NCBI GenBank assembly: GCA_013298745.1
Contig: JAAFIT010000195.1
Coordinates: 1-5,401 of the forward strand
DNA from: Sphingomonadales bacterium
Lineage (GTDB): Bacteria > Pseudomonadota > Alphaproteobacteria > Sphingomonadales > Sphingomonadaceae
Direction: 5' to 3'
DNA length: 5,401 nucleotides
In this document: piece after piece, positions 1-5,293 of the stretch
Position numbering within the stretch: position 1 is the first letter of the stretch
Layout of the letters: each line of letters starts with the position of its first letter
The notes under the pieces: generated by a model
Databases searched by the model: none
What the model was told of the DNA's origin: nothing
The model's input: the letters and a program-made list of their open reading frames with translations, nothing else
Position numbers and translations under genes: made by a program

Positions 1-306
1 TCCAACTTTGTCGGCTTGTCACCGACGCTCGACATCACGATCACGCCCGAACTTGCCGTCTATGCCTTTGGTTGGTGGCAGAATGGTCGATACAATAGTG
101 AAATGCTGCGCGGCGACGCTGGCGATACCGCCGTCATCGGAGCGCGTAACGAAAATCTTTATGAAGCCGGCGGCGGCGTGCTCTGGGGGTTTGCGCCGCA
201 ATGGGAGGTGGGCCCCAGCCTGTTGTACATCCGCGATCGCAGCAATATCCTCGGCAACAACTATAGTTCGACCGAAATCAGCCTGACATTGCGTCGGGAC
301 TTTTGA
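1..306 (+). CDS. C-terminal part of an outer-membrane beta-barrel protein (5' end outside window)
   Basis: The reading frame is open from the first base to a TGA at 304-306, giving the last 101 residues of a longer protein. The residues show alternating polar/hydrophobic stretches typical of transmembrane beta-strands: TLDITITPELAVYAFGWW, then YEAGGGVLWGFAPQWEVGPSLLYI, then YSSTEISLTLRRDF. Short turn segments such as RDRSNILGNN separate them. The protein ends in Phe preceded by alternating hydrophobics, the known C-terminal signal recognised by the BAM complex, so an outer-membrane location is likely. The strand-turn-strand pattern fits the end of a porin-like or Slam/DUF560-like barrel, but the exact family cannot be fixed without the N-terminus. 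An internal TTG or ATG start is not needed, because the frame continues through the window edge. The gene converges on the Crp-like regulator gene with only 7 bp between stop codons and no room for a separate terminator. No function beyond an outer-membrane barrel is claimed. Confidence 0.75.
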   Translation, partial: SNFVGLSPTLDITITPELAVYAFGWWQNGRYNSEMLRGDAGDTAVIGARNENLYEAGGGVLWGFAPQWEVGPSLLYIRDRSNILGNNYSSTEISLTLRRDF

Positions 307-313
307 GCGAACG

Positions 314-1024
314 TCAGACGAAGTCCGACAGCGCCCGCAACAGCATCGGGTTGTTAAGCGTGATGCTGCGATAGCCAAGCGTCAGCAATCCTTCGGCCTC
401 CAACCCGCGCAGCACATCACCGCTGGTCTGGCGTGACAGGTTACACAGTTGCGACAGATCATTCTGGCTGATCGGCACTGTCACAGGCGTGGTATCATTG
501 TTGCGCCGATCGCTGATGCGCAGCAGCGTGGCGACGCAGCGGAGCCGACTGTCCGGTATCAGCGTGTCAGCCAAGGCTGTCATGCTGACTTCAAAAAGCT
601 TGGTGACAAGTGCAAGCACAAACCAGATCAAACGCTGATCCGAAAGCAGCAGGGCATTGCCGACCGCCGCCGGGATCGTGAACACATGGGCTTCGGTGCG
701 GGCAATGGCGGTGATCCACCGCATCGAGCCATCGACCTGCGGCTGACCACCGAACCAGAATGGCGCCGAAACAATGTTGACAAGAGTCATTTCGGTGCTG
801 CCCGCCGAGGTTTCGAGCGAAATGACACCCGATGCAACACCCTGGACACTGCTGGTTTCATCGCCGGCGCGGAACAGCGGTTGGCGGGCCGGCACGCGCC
901 GCCATTCGCCTGCGGCAAAGACCTTGTCCTGCAAATCGACCGGCATCGCCGCGATCAGCCCCTGGCTGCGCAGGATGGCTTCGGCTTTCGTGCGCTCGTT
1001 GCGTGTCAATAATGTCGTTCGCAT
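314..1024 (-). CDS. Crp/Fnr family transcriptional regulator
   Basis: A 236-residue protein with the Crp/Fnr layout and usual length. Residues about 30-130 form a cNMP-binding-like beta-roll (the FRAGD...GVASGVISLET segment). Residues 125-160 form the long dimerisation helix. Residues 184-225 form a winged helix-turn-helix (ISQNDLSQLCNLSRQTSGDVLRGLEAEGLL), with the recognition helix around LSRQTSGDVLRGLE (196-209). It is predicted to bind DNA as a dimer in the cytoplasm. The phosphate-binding cassette of true CRP (GE...L plus RxS/T) is not recognisable; FWFGGQPQVDGSMRW stands in its place. There is no Fnr-type N-terminal cysteine cluster (only Cys163 and Cys194), so the effector is unknown. 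The ATG at 1022-1024 is chosen because the homologous fold starts soon after it; Met27 is an alternative start but would crowd the beta-roll. No Shine-Dalgarno precedes the ATG, and a possible promoter ends right at it. The gene is divergent from the glycine-zipper gene and may control it and itself. Confidence 0.88.
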   Translation of the reverse strand: MRTTLLTRNERTKAEAILRSQGLIAAMPVDLQDKVFAAGEWRRVPARQPLFRAGDETSSVQGVASGVISLETSAGSTEMTLVNIVSAPFWFGGQPQVDGSMRWITAIARTEAHVFTIPAAVGNALLLSDQRLIWFVLALVTKLFEVSMTALADTLIPDSRLRCVATLLRISDRRNNDTTPVTVPISQNDLSQLCNLSRQTSGDVLRGLEAEGLLTLGYRSITLNNPMLLRALSDFV

Positions 1025-1029
1025 TGGCT

Positions 1030-1058
1030 TTTGTAAGAAATACGACTTTCCAGCGCAA
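1030..1058 (-). promoter_or_regulatory. possible promoter of the Crp-like gene (leaderless transcript)
   Basis: Read on the minus strand, TTGCGC (1058-1053) is followed by a 17-nt spacer and TACAAA (1035-1030). These match the sigma70 -35 in three positions (TTG) and the -10 in four. A start about 7 nt downstream would fall on or next to the ATG at 1024, which would explain why no Shine-Dalgarno is visible. The -35 lies inside the left arm of the inverted repeat at 1051-1081, so a bound repressor could block it. This is a weak, by-eye match. Confidence 0.3.
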
Positions 1059-1081
1059 GGTGGCGGGCTAGCGTTGCGCTG
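1051..1081. promoter_or_regulatory. perfect 8-bp inverted repeat, possible operator between divergent genes
   Basis: CAGCGCAA (1051-1058) and TTGCGCTG (1074-1081) are exact reverse complements separated by 15 bp. The arms' centres are about 23 bp apart, roughly two helical turns, so a dimeric or dimer-of-dimers regulator could contact the same face. The left arm overlaps the possible -35 of the regulator gene. The right arm ends 47 bp before the glycine-zipper start. The spacing is longer than a classical CRP or FNR site. It could instead be an RNA hairpin in a leader. The operator role is inferred from position and symmetry only. Confidence 0.4.
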
Positions 1082-1128
1082 CAGGCCTGTATGGCTGCGA
1101 CAAAAAATATCGAGAGGGAGAGCCGATT

Positions 1129-1701
1129 ATGACCAAGCGTTCCACAATCGTGATGGCGCTTGTCGCCGCCGCAACCGTTACTGCCCCAACCTTTGCCCAA
1201 CAGCCTACCGCGGCGCCTGCCGAAGCACCGCGTCCGGGCACGACCGTCGCGCCCGTCGCACCGCCGACACCGATGCCGCCCGGCGTGGTGCCGCTGCGCA
1301 ACCAGACCGGCGATCAGGCGCAACTCGATGTCTCGCAGTGCCAGAATCTCGCCAGCCAGGCGACGGGGTATATCCCCACTGCCACACCGGCGCCCACCAC
1401 GACATCGTCGCCGCAAATGGGCGGCCGTGCCAAGGGCGCTGCCAAGGGTGCGGCAGTTGGCGGCGTCGCCGGCGCCGTGCAGGACAACAACCAGCCGTAT
1501 CGCCCCAACAACAGCGCGGGCGACATGGCCGGGGCGGGCGCTGCCGCCGGTGCCGTTGCTGGTGGCATGAACCAGCGCCAGGACCGCCGCAAATCGACCG
1601 CCGAACAGAAGAAGGCCGCCGAAGCGCAAGCGCAAAAAGCCACCGCCTGGCAGAACAATTATGCCGGCTGCCTGCAACAGCGCGGTTACACGCTCCAATA
1701 A
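1129..1701 (+). CDS. secreted glycine-zipper protein, function unknown
   Basis: A 190-residue exported protein. Residues 1-23 are a Sec signal peptide: KR at the N-terminus, a hydrophobic IVMALVAAATVTA core and probable cleavage after TFA before QQP. The absence of a lipobox cysteine indicates a soluble periplasmic or surface protein rather than a lipoprotein. Residues 24-52 are a Pro/Ala/Thr-rich, probably disordered linker. Two glycine/alanine-zipper segments follow: about 99-117 (GGRAKGAAKGAAVGGVAGAV) and 131-146 (GDMAGAGAAAGAVAGG). Such segments pack tightly and can insert into membranes. Residues 150-172 are a charged QDRRKSTAEQKKAAEAQAQK helix. The end, NNYAGCLQQRGYTLQ, resembles the C-terminal Cys...RGY motif shared by many alphaproteobacterial glycine-zipper proteins. 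Cys71 and Cys181 could form a disulfide. The ATG at 1129 follows a purine-rich Shine-Dalgarno (GGAG, 1117-1120) at 8 nt. The gene is divergent from the Crp-like gene and followed by the hairpin at 1709-1739. Similar proteins are implicated in envelope structure, but no specific role can be assigned. Confidence 0.82.
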   Translation: MTKRSTIVMALVAAATVTAPTFAQQPTAAPAEAPRPGTTVAPVAPPTPMPPGVVPLRNQTGDQAQLDVSQCQNLASQATGYIPTATPAPTTTSSPQMGGRAKGAAKGAAVGGVAGAVQDNNQPYRPNNSAGDMAGAGAAAGAVAGGMNQRQDRRKSTAEQKKAAEAQAQKATAWQNNYAGCLQQRGYTLQ

Positions 1702-1708
1702 CAAAGGA

Positions 1709-1739
1709 GGGCGGCGACCGAGGTTCCCGGTCGCCGCCC
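1709..1739. terminator. bidirectional terminator hairpin between convergent genes
   Basis: GGGCGGCGACCG (1709-1720) and CGGTCGCCGCCC (1728-1739) form a perfect 12-bp, GC-rich stem with a 7-nt loop. It starts 7 nt after the glycine-zipper stop and ends 19 nt before the oxidoreductase stop, so it serves both transcripts. On the minus strand the stem is followed by TCCTTTGTTATT, a modest T-rich tail, so it looks more like a true intrinsic terminator for the oxidoreductase. In the plus direction the following GAATTCAAG has no U-tract. Confidence 0.85.
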
Positions 1740-1758
1740 GAATTCAAGCTCCCGCGCT

Positions 1759-2880
1759 TCAGCCGTTGGGCGTAATCAGATACTTTTCGCCTGTCGCGCG
1801 GCGATTATAGGCGGTGATGACCGGCAGGCTGAGCGCTTCGGCGAGGCTGATGCGCGCCGTGTAATGGCTGGCAAAGGTCGTCGTCAGTTCGGCCGCCACC
1901 CGATCACGCAGTTTCTGCGCGTCTTCGGCGCCGATCTTTTGCAGGAAGGGTGTCAGCAGCCAGCCACCGACGCTCCAGATCATGCCGAAGCCGCGTGACA
2001 ATTCGGTCGGCGCCATGTTGAGGCCGCCATAGATGTAAACCTGCTTGTGGACGCTCGAGCCATAGCGGCTGTATTCCTTCGCCGTCTTGTTGATGGCGAT
2101 TTCCATGGCGGTGAGGATCTGGCCGGCCAGCTTGCCGCCACCGATGGCGTCAAAGGCGATCGTTGCGCCGGTTTGGGCCAATGCTTCGACCAGATCATCC
2201 ATGAAGCTCGGCTGGCTCGAATCGACGATGTGCTTGGCGCCAAGGGCCTTCAACGTGGCCGTCTGTTCGGCACTGCGCACGATGTTGACCAGCGCAATAC
2301 CGTCCTTGATGCAGATGCGGTTGAGCATCTGGCCAAGGTTGGAGGCGGCGGCGGTGTGGACCAGCGCGGTATGGCCTTCACGGCGCATCGTTTCGGTCAT
2401 CCCCAGCGCCGTCAGCGGGTTGACGAAGCACGAGGCGCCCTGTTCGGCGGTAACGCCATCGGGCAGCACCATGGCATCTTCGATGCGGACAACGCGATAC
2501 TGGCCATAGGTGGCGCCACCGAGGATGCCGACTTTCTTGCCGATCAGATGCTCGGCACCGGCGCCGGCCGCGGTCACCGTGCCGCCGCCTTCATTGCCGA
2601 CCGGCATGGACTGGCCGACCCGCGCCGCCATGGCACGCATGTACGCCGGCGGGATGTTCGCGGTCACCGTCGGGCGATCCGCGGTCCCGCCAGCAACGGC
2701 CGTCGCCATGTCGGCAGCGCCGATCAGCAGGCCGAGGTCGCTCGGGTTGATCGGCGCGGCCTCGACGCGGACGAGGATTTTGCCCGGTCCCGGAACCGGC
2801 ACCGGCATTTCGGCGAGCGAGAGTTCGAGCGTTCCGGCTTCGGTGACGAGCGAGCGGAGTTGCAGCATGGTATCGGTCAT
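1759..2880 (-). CDS. zinc-independent MDR-superfamily oxidoreductase (quinone oxidoreductase-like)
   Basis: A 373-residue NAD(P)H-dependent medium-chain reductase, probably cytoplasmic; substrate unknown. The N-terminal GroES-like domain (about 20-140) has the QOR/enoyl-reductase signature AAPINPSDLG (41-50) and GNEGGGTV (95-102). The catalytic and structural zinc-ligand pattern of alcohol dehydrogenases is absent. The Rossmann part starts near 150 with CFVNPLTALGM, reminiscent of trans-2-enoyl-CoA reductases. The nucleotide-binding turn reads HTAAASNLGQM (175-185), where the family usually has AASGGVG. FDAIGGG (243-249) follows. Two stretches look longer than in typical QORs: about 55-90, between NPSD and GNEGGG, and about 258-315, with KTAKEYSRYGSSVHKQVYIYGG. 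This suggests a distinct subfamily. The ATG at 2880 is chosen over Met5 because AAAAGGA lies 6 nt upstream (2887-2893). It follows ybaB on the same strand after 81 bp filled by a palindromic repeat, so it may be read through from dnaX-ybaB or have its own control. It ends before the shared hairpin at 1709-1739. Confidence 0.88.
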   Translation of the reverse strand: MTDTMLQLRSLVTEAGTLELSLAEMPVPVPGPGKILVRVEAAPINPSDLGLLIGAADMATAVAGGTADRPTVTANIPPAYMRAMAARVGQSMPVGNEGGGTVTAAGAGAEHLIGKKVGILGGATYGQYRVVRIEDAMVLPDGVTAEQGASCFVNPLTALGMTETMRREGHTALVHTAAASNLGQMLNRICIKDGIALVNIVRSAEQTATLKALGAKHIVDSSQPSFMDDLVEALAQTGATIAFDAIGGGKLAGQILTAMEIAINKTAKEYSRYGSSVHKQVYIYGGLNMAPTELSRGFGMIWSVGGWLLTPFLQKIGAEDAQKLRDRVAAELTTTFASHYTARISLAEALSLPVITAYNRRATGEKYLITPNG

Positions 2881-2893
2881 GGTGGTTCCTTTT

Positions 2894-2951
2894 CGCCTCT
2901 CCCCTTCGCGGGAGAGGTCGGACTCGGCAACGCCGAGCCGGGTGAGGGGGG
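2894..2951. repeat. compound REP-like palindromic repeat
   Basis: Two stem-loops lie side by side. CCTCTCCC (2896-2903) pairs with GGGAGAGG (2910-2917) across a 6-nt loop. CTCGGC (2923-2928) pairs with GCCGAG (2932-2937) across AAC. A GGGTGAGGG flank ends the unit. The pattern of CTCTCCC hairpin, CTCGGC hairpin and GGTGAGGG resembles an intergenic repeat commonly seen between alphaproteobacterial genes; that family link is from recall. It fills most of the 81-bp gap between ybaB and the oxidoreductase and ends 2 nt from the latter's Shine-Dalgarno. It could slow exonucleases behind ybaB, attenuate read-through, or modulate initiation. Confidence 0.7.
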
Positions 2952-2961
2952 ACGCGGTGAC

Positions 2962-3288
2962 TTACAGGTTCGGCAGCTTGAAGCCCGGCGGCAGCGGCAT
3001 GCCGGCGGTCAGCTTGTTCATTTCGGCGCTGCCGACCTGATCGGCCTTGGCCTTCGCATCGTTGAACGCCGCAACAACAAGGTCTTCGAGCATTTCCTTC
3101 GAATCAGGCGTGATCAGCGATGGATCGATGGTGATGCCGATGATCCGGCCACGGGCGCTGGCGCGCACCTTGACGAGGCCGCCGCCGCTGGCGCCTTCGA
3201 CTTCGAGCGTATCGAGCTGCGCCTGCGCCTTGGCCATCTGTTCCTGGACGCTCTGCGCTGCCTTCATCAATTCATCGAGACTGGGCAT
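2962..3288 (-). CDS. ybaB: YbaB/EbfC family nucleoid-associated protein
   Basis: A 108-residue protein, the normal size for YbaB/EbfC, a small homodimeric protein that binds DNA and affects nucleoid structure. Its exact cellular role is not settled. Residues 4-29 form the N-terminal amphipathic helix (LDELMKAAQSVQEQMAKAQAQLDTLEV). The hallmark EGASGGGLVKVRASARG (31-47) leads into the central beta-sheet, and GITIDPSLI (51-59) follows. The C-terminal helix and tail (MLEDLVVAAFNDAKAKADQ...MNKLTAGMPLPPGFKLPNL) are typical. The frame is open further upstream to 3438, but the upstream part is dnaX shadow. The ATG at 3288 fits the family N-terminus exactly and has AAAGGA (3295-3300) 6 nt away. The start lies inside the end of dnaX (17-nt overlap), so translational coupling is expected. 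The dnaX-ybaB pair is widely conserved. recR, the usual third member, is not next. Confidence 0.96.
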   Translation of the reverse strand: MPSLDELMKAAQSVQEQMAKAQAQLDTLEVEGASGGGLVKVRASARGRIIGITIDPSLITPDSKEMLEDLVVAAFNDAKAKADQVGSAEMNKLTAGMPLPPGFKLPNL

Positions 3289-5005
3289 GGGGGATCCTTT
3301 CGTCAGGGTCGAAGCCGATGATTTCGGCTTCCGGGAAGCTGTTGAACAGTGCGGCAACCGCCGGATCGGCACGCGCTGCATCAAGTCGCGCCGCAACACC
3401 GGCAAGCTCGGTCTCGCGCAAGGTCGGCGCGCCACCATTGTCGATGAAATCGACTTGCCATTCGGTTCCGGTCCATTCGGTCAGTCGCTTGGCAATCAGC
3501 GCCAATTGCTCGCGCGCGGCGCGGGGTGGCGCCGCCAGTGTCAACCGCGGCGGTGCATAGCTGACAAGCCGCAGATCATCGGTCAGCATATGGTGCAGCC
3601 GGGCTTCGTTGTTGGCACGGAAAAGCGCCACGAGTGCGGGGAAATCCGCGGGCGCTGCCGTGGACAATAGCGGCGTTTCGATACGCGCCGGCGCGACCAG
3701 TGGCGCGGCTATGACCGGTGTTGGTGTCGTAACCGGCGCGGTTGCCTGCATCACGGTTGCAGGCTGTGCAACAGGTGTTGCCGGGCCTGTAGCCGGCGCC
3801 ACGACAGAGCCGCCCTCGCTCAGGCGTCGCAGCAGATCGGCCGGATCGGGCAAGTCGCTGGCATGGATCAGCCGCAGCATCGCCATTTCGGCGGCCTGCA
3901 ATGGCACCGGTGCGGCTTGCACCTCGGCGAGGCCTTTCAGCAGCAGCTGCCACAGCCGGTGCAGCACTGGAAAGCTCAGCCGCTGGGCCCAATCGGCCAG
4001 CTGCGCGCGCTCTTCAGCGCTCAACGCCGGATCGTCGGCGGGCGCCAGGCGCTGGCGGGTGATGGCATGCACCAGTTCGAGGAGCGCGCGCAGCAGCATT
4101 TCGGGGTCGAGCCCCAGATCATATTGCTGGCCGATGGCCGCGAGCGTGCCCGCTGCGTCGCCCGCCAGCGCCAGTCCGAACAGCCGCCGCACGGCGCCGC
4201 GATCGGCAAGACCCAGCATATCGCGGATGGCGTCGGCGGTGATGGTGCCGGCGGAATGGGCGATCGCCTGATCGAGAACCGATAGCCCGTCGCGTACCGA
4301 GCCTTCGGCAGCGCGGGCGATTAGTGCGAGCGCCTCGGGCTCGGCCGTTGCGCCTTCAGCCGTCACGATCTCGGCAAAGTGCCTTGCCAGCGTATCCGCC
4401 GGCACGCGCCGCAGATCGAAGCGCTGGCAGCGTGACAGTACCGTCACCGGCACTTTGTTGACTTCGGTGGTGGCGAAGATGAACTTCACATGCGGTGGCG
4501 GTTCCTCGAGCGTCTTCAACAGCGCGTTGAAGGCGTTCTTCGACAGCATGTGGACTTCGTCGACGATGTAGATCTTGTAGCGCGCCGACACACTGGCATA
4601 GCGCACCGCCTCGATGATCTCGCGGACATCGTCGACCCCGGTGTTCGACGCGGCGTCCATCTCGATGACGTCCATGTGCCGGCCCGCTGCAATGGCGACG
4701 CAGGGTTCGCAAACCCCGCACGGCGCGATGGTCGGACCGCCGCTGCCGTCAGAGCCGATGCAATTCAAGGCCTTGGCGATGATCCGCGCTGTCGATGTCT
4801 TGCCGACACCGCGGACGCCGGTGAGCAGCCACGCCTGGGCGAGCCGGTTGCGCGCGATGGCATTGCCGAGGGTCTGCACCATCGCTTCCTGGCCGAGGAG
4901 CGTATCGAAACTCGCCGGGCGGTATTTGCGGGCAAGAACGCGATAGGCCGGTGCCGCGGCAGGCGGCTCCATGCCGGGAAAGGCGAGATCGTCGTCGTCG
5001 GACAT
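3272..5005 (-). CDS. dnaX: DNA polymerase III subunits gamma/tau (clamp loader ATPase)
   Basis: A 577-residue DnaX, which loads the sliding clamp with delta and delta' and, as tau, links polymerase cores and helicase. Domain I carries Walker A GVRGVGKTS (63-71), the zinc module Cys82/Cys96/Cys99/Cys102, Walker B IYIVDEVHML (145-154), sensor 1 FIFATTE (175-181), the SRC motif (191-193) and sensor 2 GSVRDGLSVLDQ (235-246). Domain III, the oligomerisation collar, is about 250-385. Residues 400-450 are a Pro/Ala/Thr/Val-rich linker. Residues 451-577 are the tau-specific C-terminal part expected to contact the polymerase alpha subunit. The frame extends upstream to 5164, but those 53 residues translate the REP-like hairpin (RRPPACAGVTI), so the ATG at 5005 (MSDDDDLAFPG) is preferred. 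No clear Shine-Dalgarno precedes it. No A-rich slippery heptamer is visible at the domain III/linker border, so an E. coli-style frameshift to make gamma is unlikely. The stop overlaps the ybaB start by 17 nt. Confidence 0.97.
   Translation of the reverse strand: MSDDDDLAFPGMEPPAAAPAYRVLARKYRPASFDTLLGQEAMVQTLGNAIARNRLAQAWLLTGVRGVGKTSTARIIAKALNCIGSDGSGGPTIAPCGVCEPCVAIAAGRHMDVIEMDAASNTGVDDVREIIEAVRYASVSARYKIYIVDEVHMLSKNAFNALLKTLEEPPPHVKFIFATTEVNKVPVTVLSRCQRFDLRRVPADTLARHFAEIVTAEGATAEPEALALIARAAEGSVRDGLSVLDQAIAHSAGTITADAIRDMLGLADRGAVRRLFGLALAGDAAGTLAAIGQQYDLGLDPEMLLRALLELVHAITRQRLAPADDPALSAEERAQLADWAQRLSFPVLHRLWQLLLKGLAEVQAAPVPLQAAEMAMLRLIHASDLPDPADLLRRLSEGGSVVAPATGPATPVAQPATVMQATAPVTTPTPVIAAPLVAPARIETPLLSTAAPADFPALVALFRANNEARLHHMLTDDLRLVSYAPPRLTLAAPPRAAREQLALIAKRLTEWTGTEWQVDFIDNGGAPTLRETELAGVAARLDAARADPAVAALFNSFPEAEIIGFDPDERIPHAQSR
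3295..3300 (-). promoter_or_regulatory. Shine-Dalgarno of ybaB inside dnaX
   Basis: AAAGGA on the minus strand sits 6 nt before the ybaB ATG and within the last codons of dnaX. It fixes the ybaB start at 3288 against longer in-frame alternatives. It also implies that ribosomes terminating dnaX pass over the ybaB initiation site. Confidence 0.75.
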
Positions 5006-5062
5006 GGGGAGGGTGTAGCGCGTTGGCTGGGCGGCGGCGAGGGGCGATTTTGGTTCTGTTAT

Positions 5063-5097
5063 CGTCACCCCCGCGCAGGCGGGGGGCCTTCGCGTCA
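5063..5097. repeat. REP-like GC hairpin in the dnaX leader
   Basis: CCCCCGC (5068-5074) pairs with GCGGGGG (5079-5085) across a GCAG loop. CGTCA occurs directly on both sides (5063-5067 and 5093-5097). The motif CGTCACCCCCGCGCAGGCGG is, from recall, a common dispersed intergenic element in sphingomonads and relatives. It lies 58 nt upstream of the dnaX ATG and argues against coding sequence here. Copy number in the genome is unknown from this window. Confidence 0.6.
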
Positions 5098-5138
5098 TGC
5101 ATGTGTTTGTGGCGGCGGTTTGGTTATGGGTGCGCAGC

Positions 5139-5155
5139 CGGCGGCGAAGCCGCCG
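5139..5155. repeat. short GC hairpin in the ffs-dnaX spacer
   Basis: CGGCGGC (5139-5145) and GCCGCCG (5149-5155) form a perfect 7-bp stem with a GAA loop (TTC on the minus strand). There is no T-tract on either side, so it is not a standard terminator. A smaller hairpin, CCGGC-TTT-GCCGG, lies at 5224-5236. Its role is unknown; it may be structure in the dnaX leader. Confidence 0.45.
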
Positions 5156-5170
5156 AGTCTGCATTTGCGG

Positions 5171-5208
5171 ATAAAGGTAGAAAGGAAGAGTGCGGTCGAA
5201 GCCCGCAC
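5171..5208 (-). terminator. probable intrinsic terminator downstream of the SRP RNA gene
   Basis: On the minus strand GTGCGG (5208-5203) and CCGCAC (5195-5190) form a 6-bp stem with a 7-nt loop. They are followed by the pyrimidine-rich, T-containing tail TCTTCCTTTCTACCTTTAT (5189-5171). It lies about 85 nt past the SRP RNA 3' end and would separate ffs from dnaX, leaving the mature RNA to be trimmed back. The spacer between (5209-5293) holds three tandem TGCGC units at 5256-5270 and two 5-bp hairpins (5224-5236, 5282-5294), but no gene that I can support. Confidence 0.6.
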
Positions 5209-5293
5209 GTCGGACGGGTTCGCCCGGCTTTGCCGGCCACGCTGGCGCGAGTCAGTGCGCTGCGCTGCGCGCTACTTACTGCCGCGCTGCGCG

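Noticed and set aside
1006..1704. Minus-strand open frame of 232 codons opposite the glycine-zipper gene
   Set aside because: The plus-strand frame has a signal peptide, a Shine-Dalgarno and a family-like C-terminus. The minus frame is Arg/Gly-rich without any of these.
774..1775. Plus-strand open frame of 333 codons across the divergent region
   Set aside because: It runs antisense to the Crp-like gene, then out of frame through the glycine-zipper gene and the terminator hairpin. Its composition is Arg/Cys-rich shadow.
2047..3321. Long plus-strand open frame of 424 codons opposite the oxidoreductase and ybaB
   Set aside because: It is antisense to two genes with clear family signatures, has no recognisable domain or Shine-Dalgarno, and such shadows are expected in GC-rich DNA.
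3744..3764. GCCTGCA-N7-TGCAGGC hairpin in the dnaX linker as a possible frameshift stimulator
   Set aside because: No slippery heptamer is visible nearby, so the 7-bp inverted repeat is more likely a by-product of Ala/Thr/Gln codon repetition.
3609..4271. Plus-strand frames inside dnaX (up to 220 codons)
   Set aside because: They are Ser/Arg/Ala-rich antisense shadows of the strongly conserved DnaX frame.
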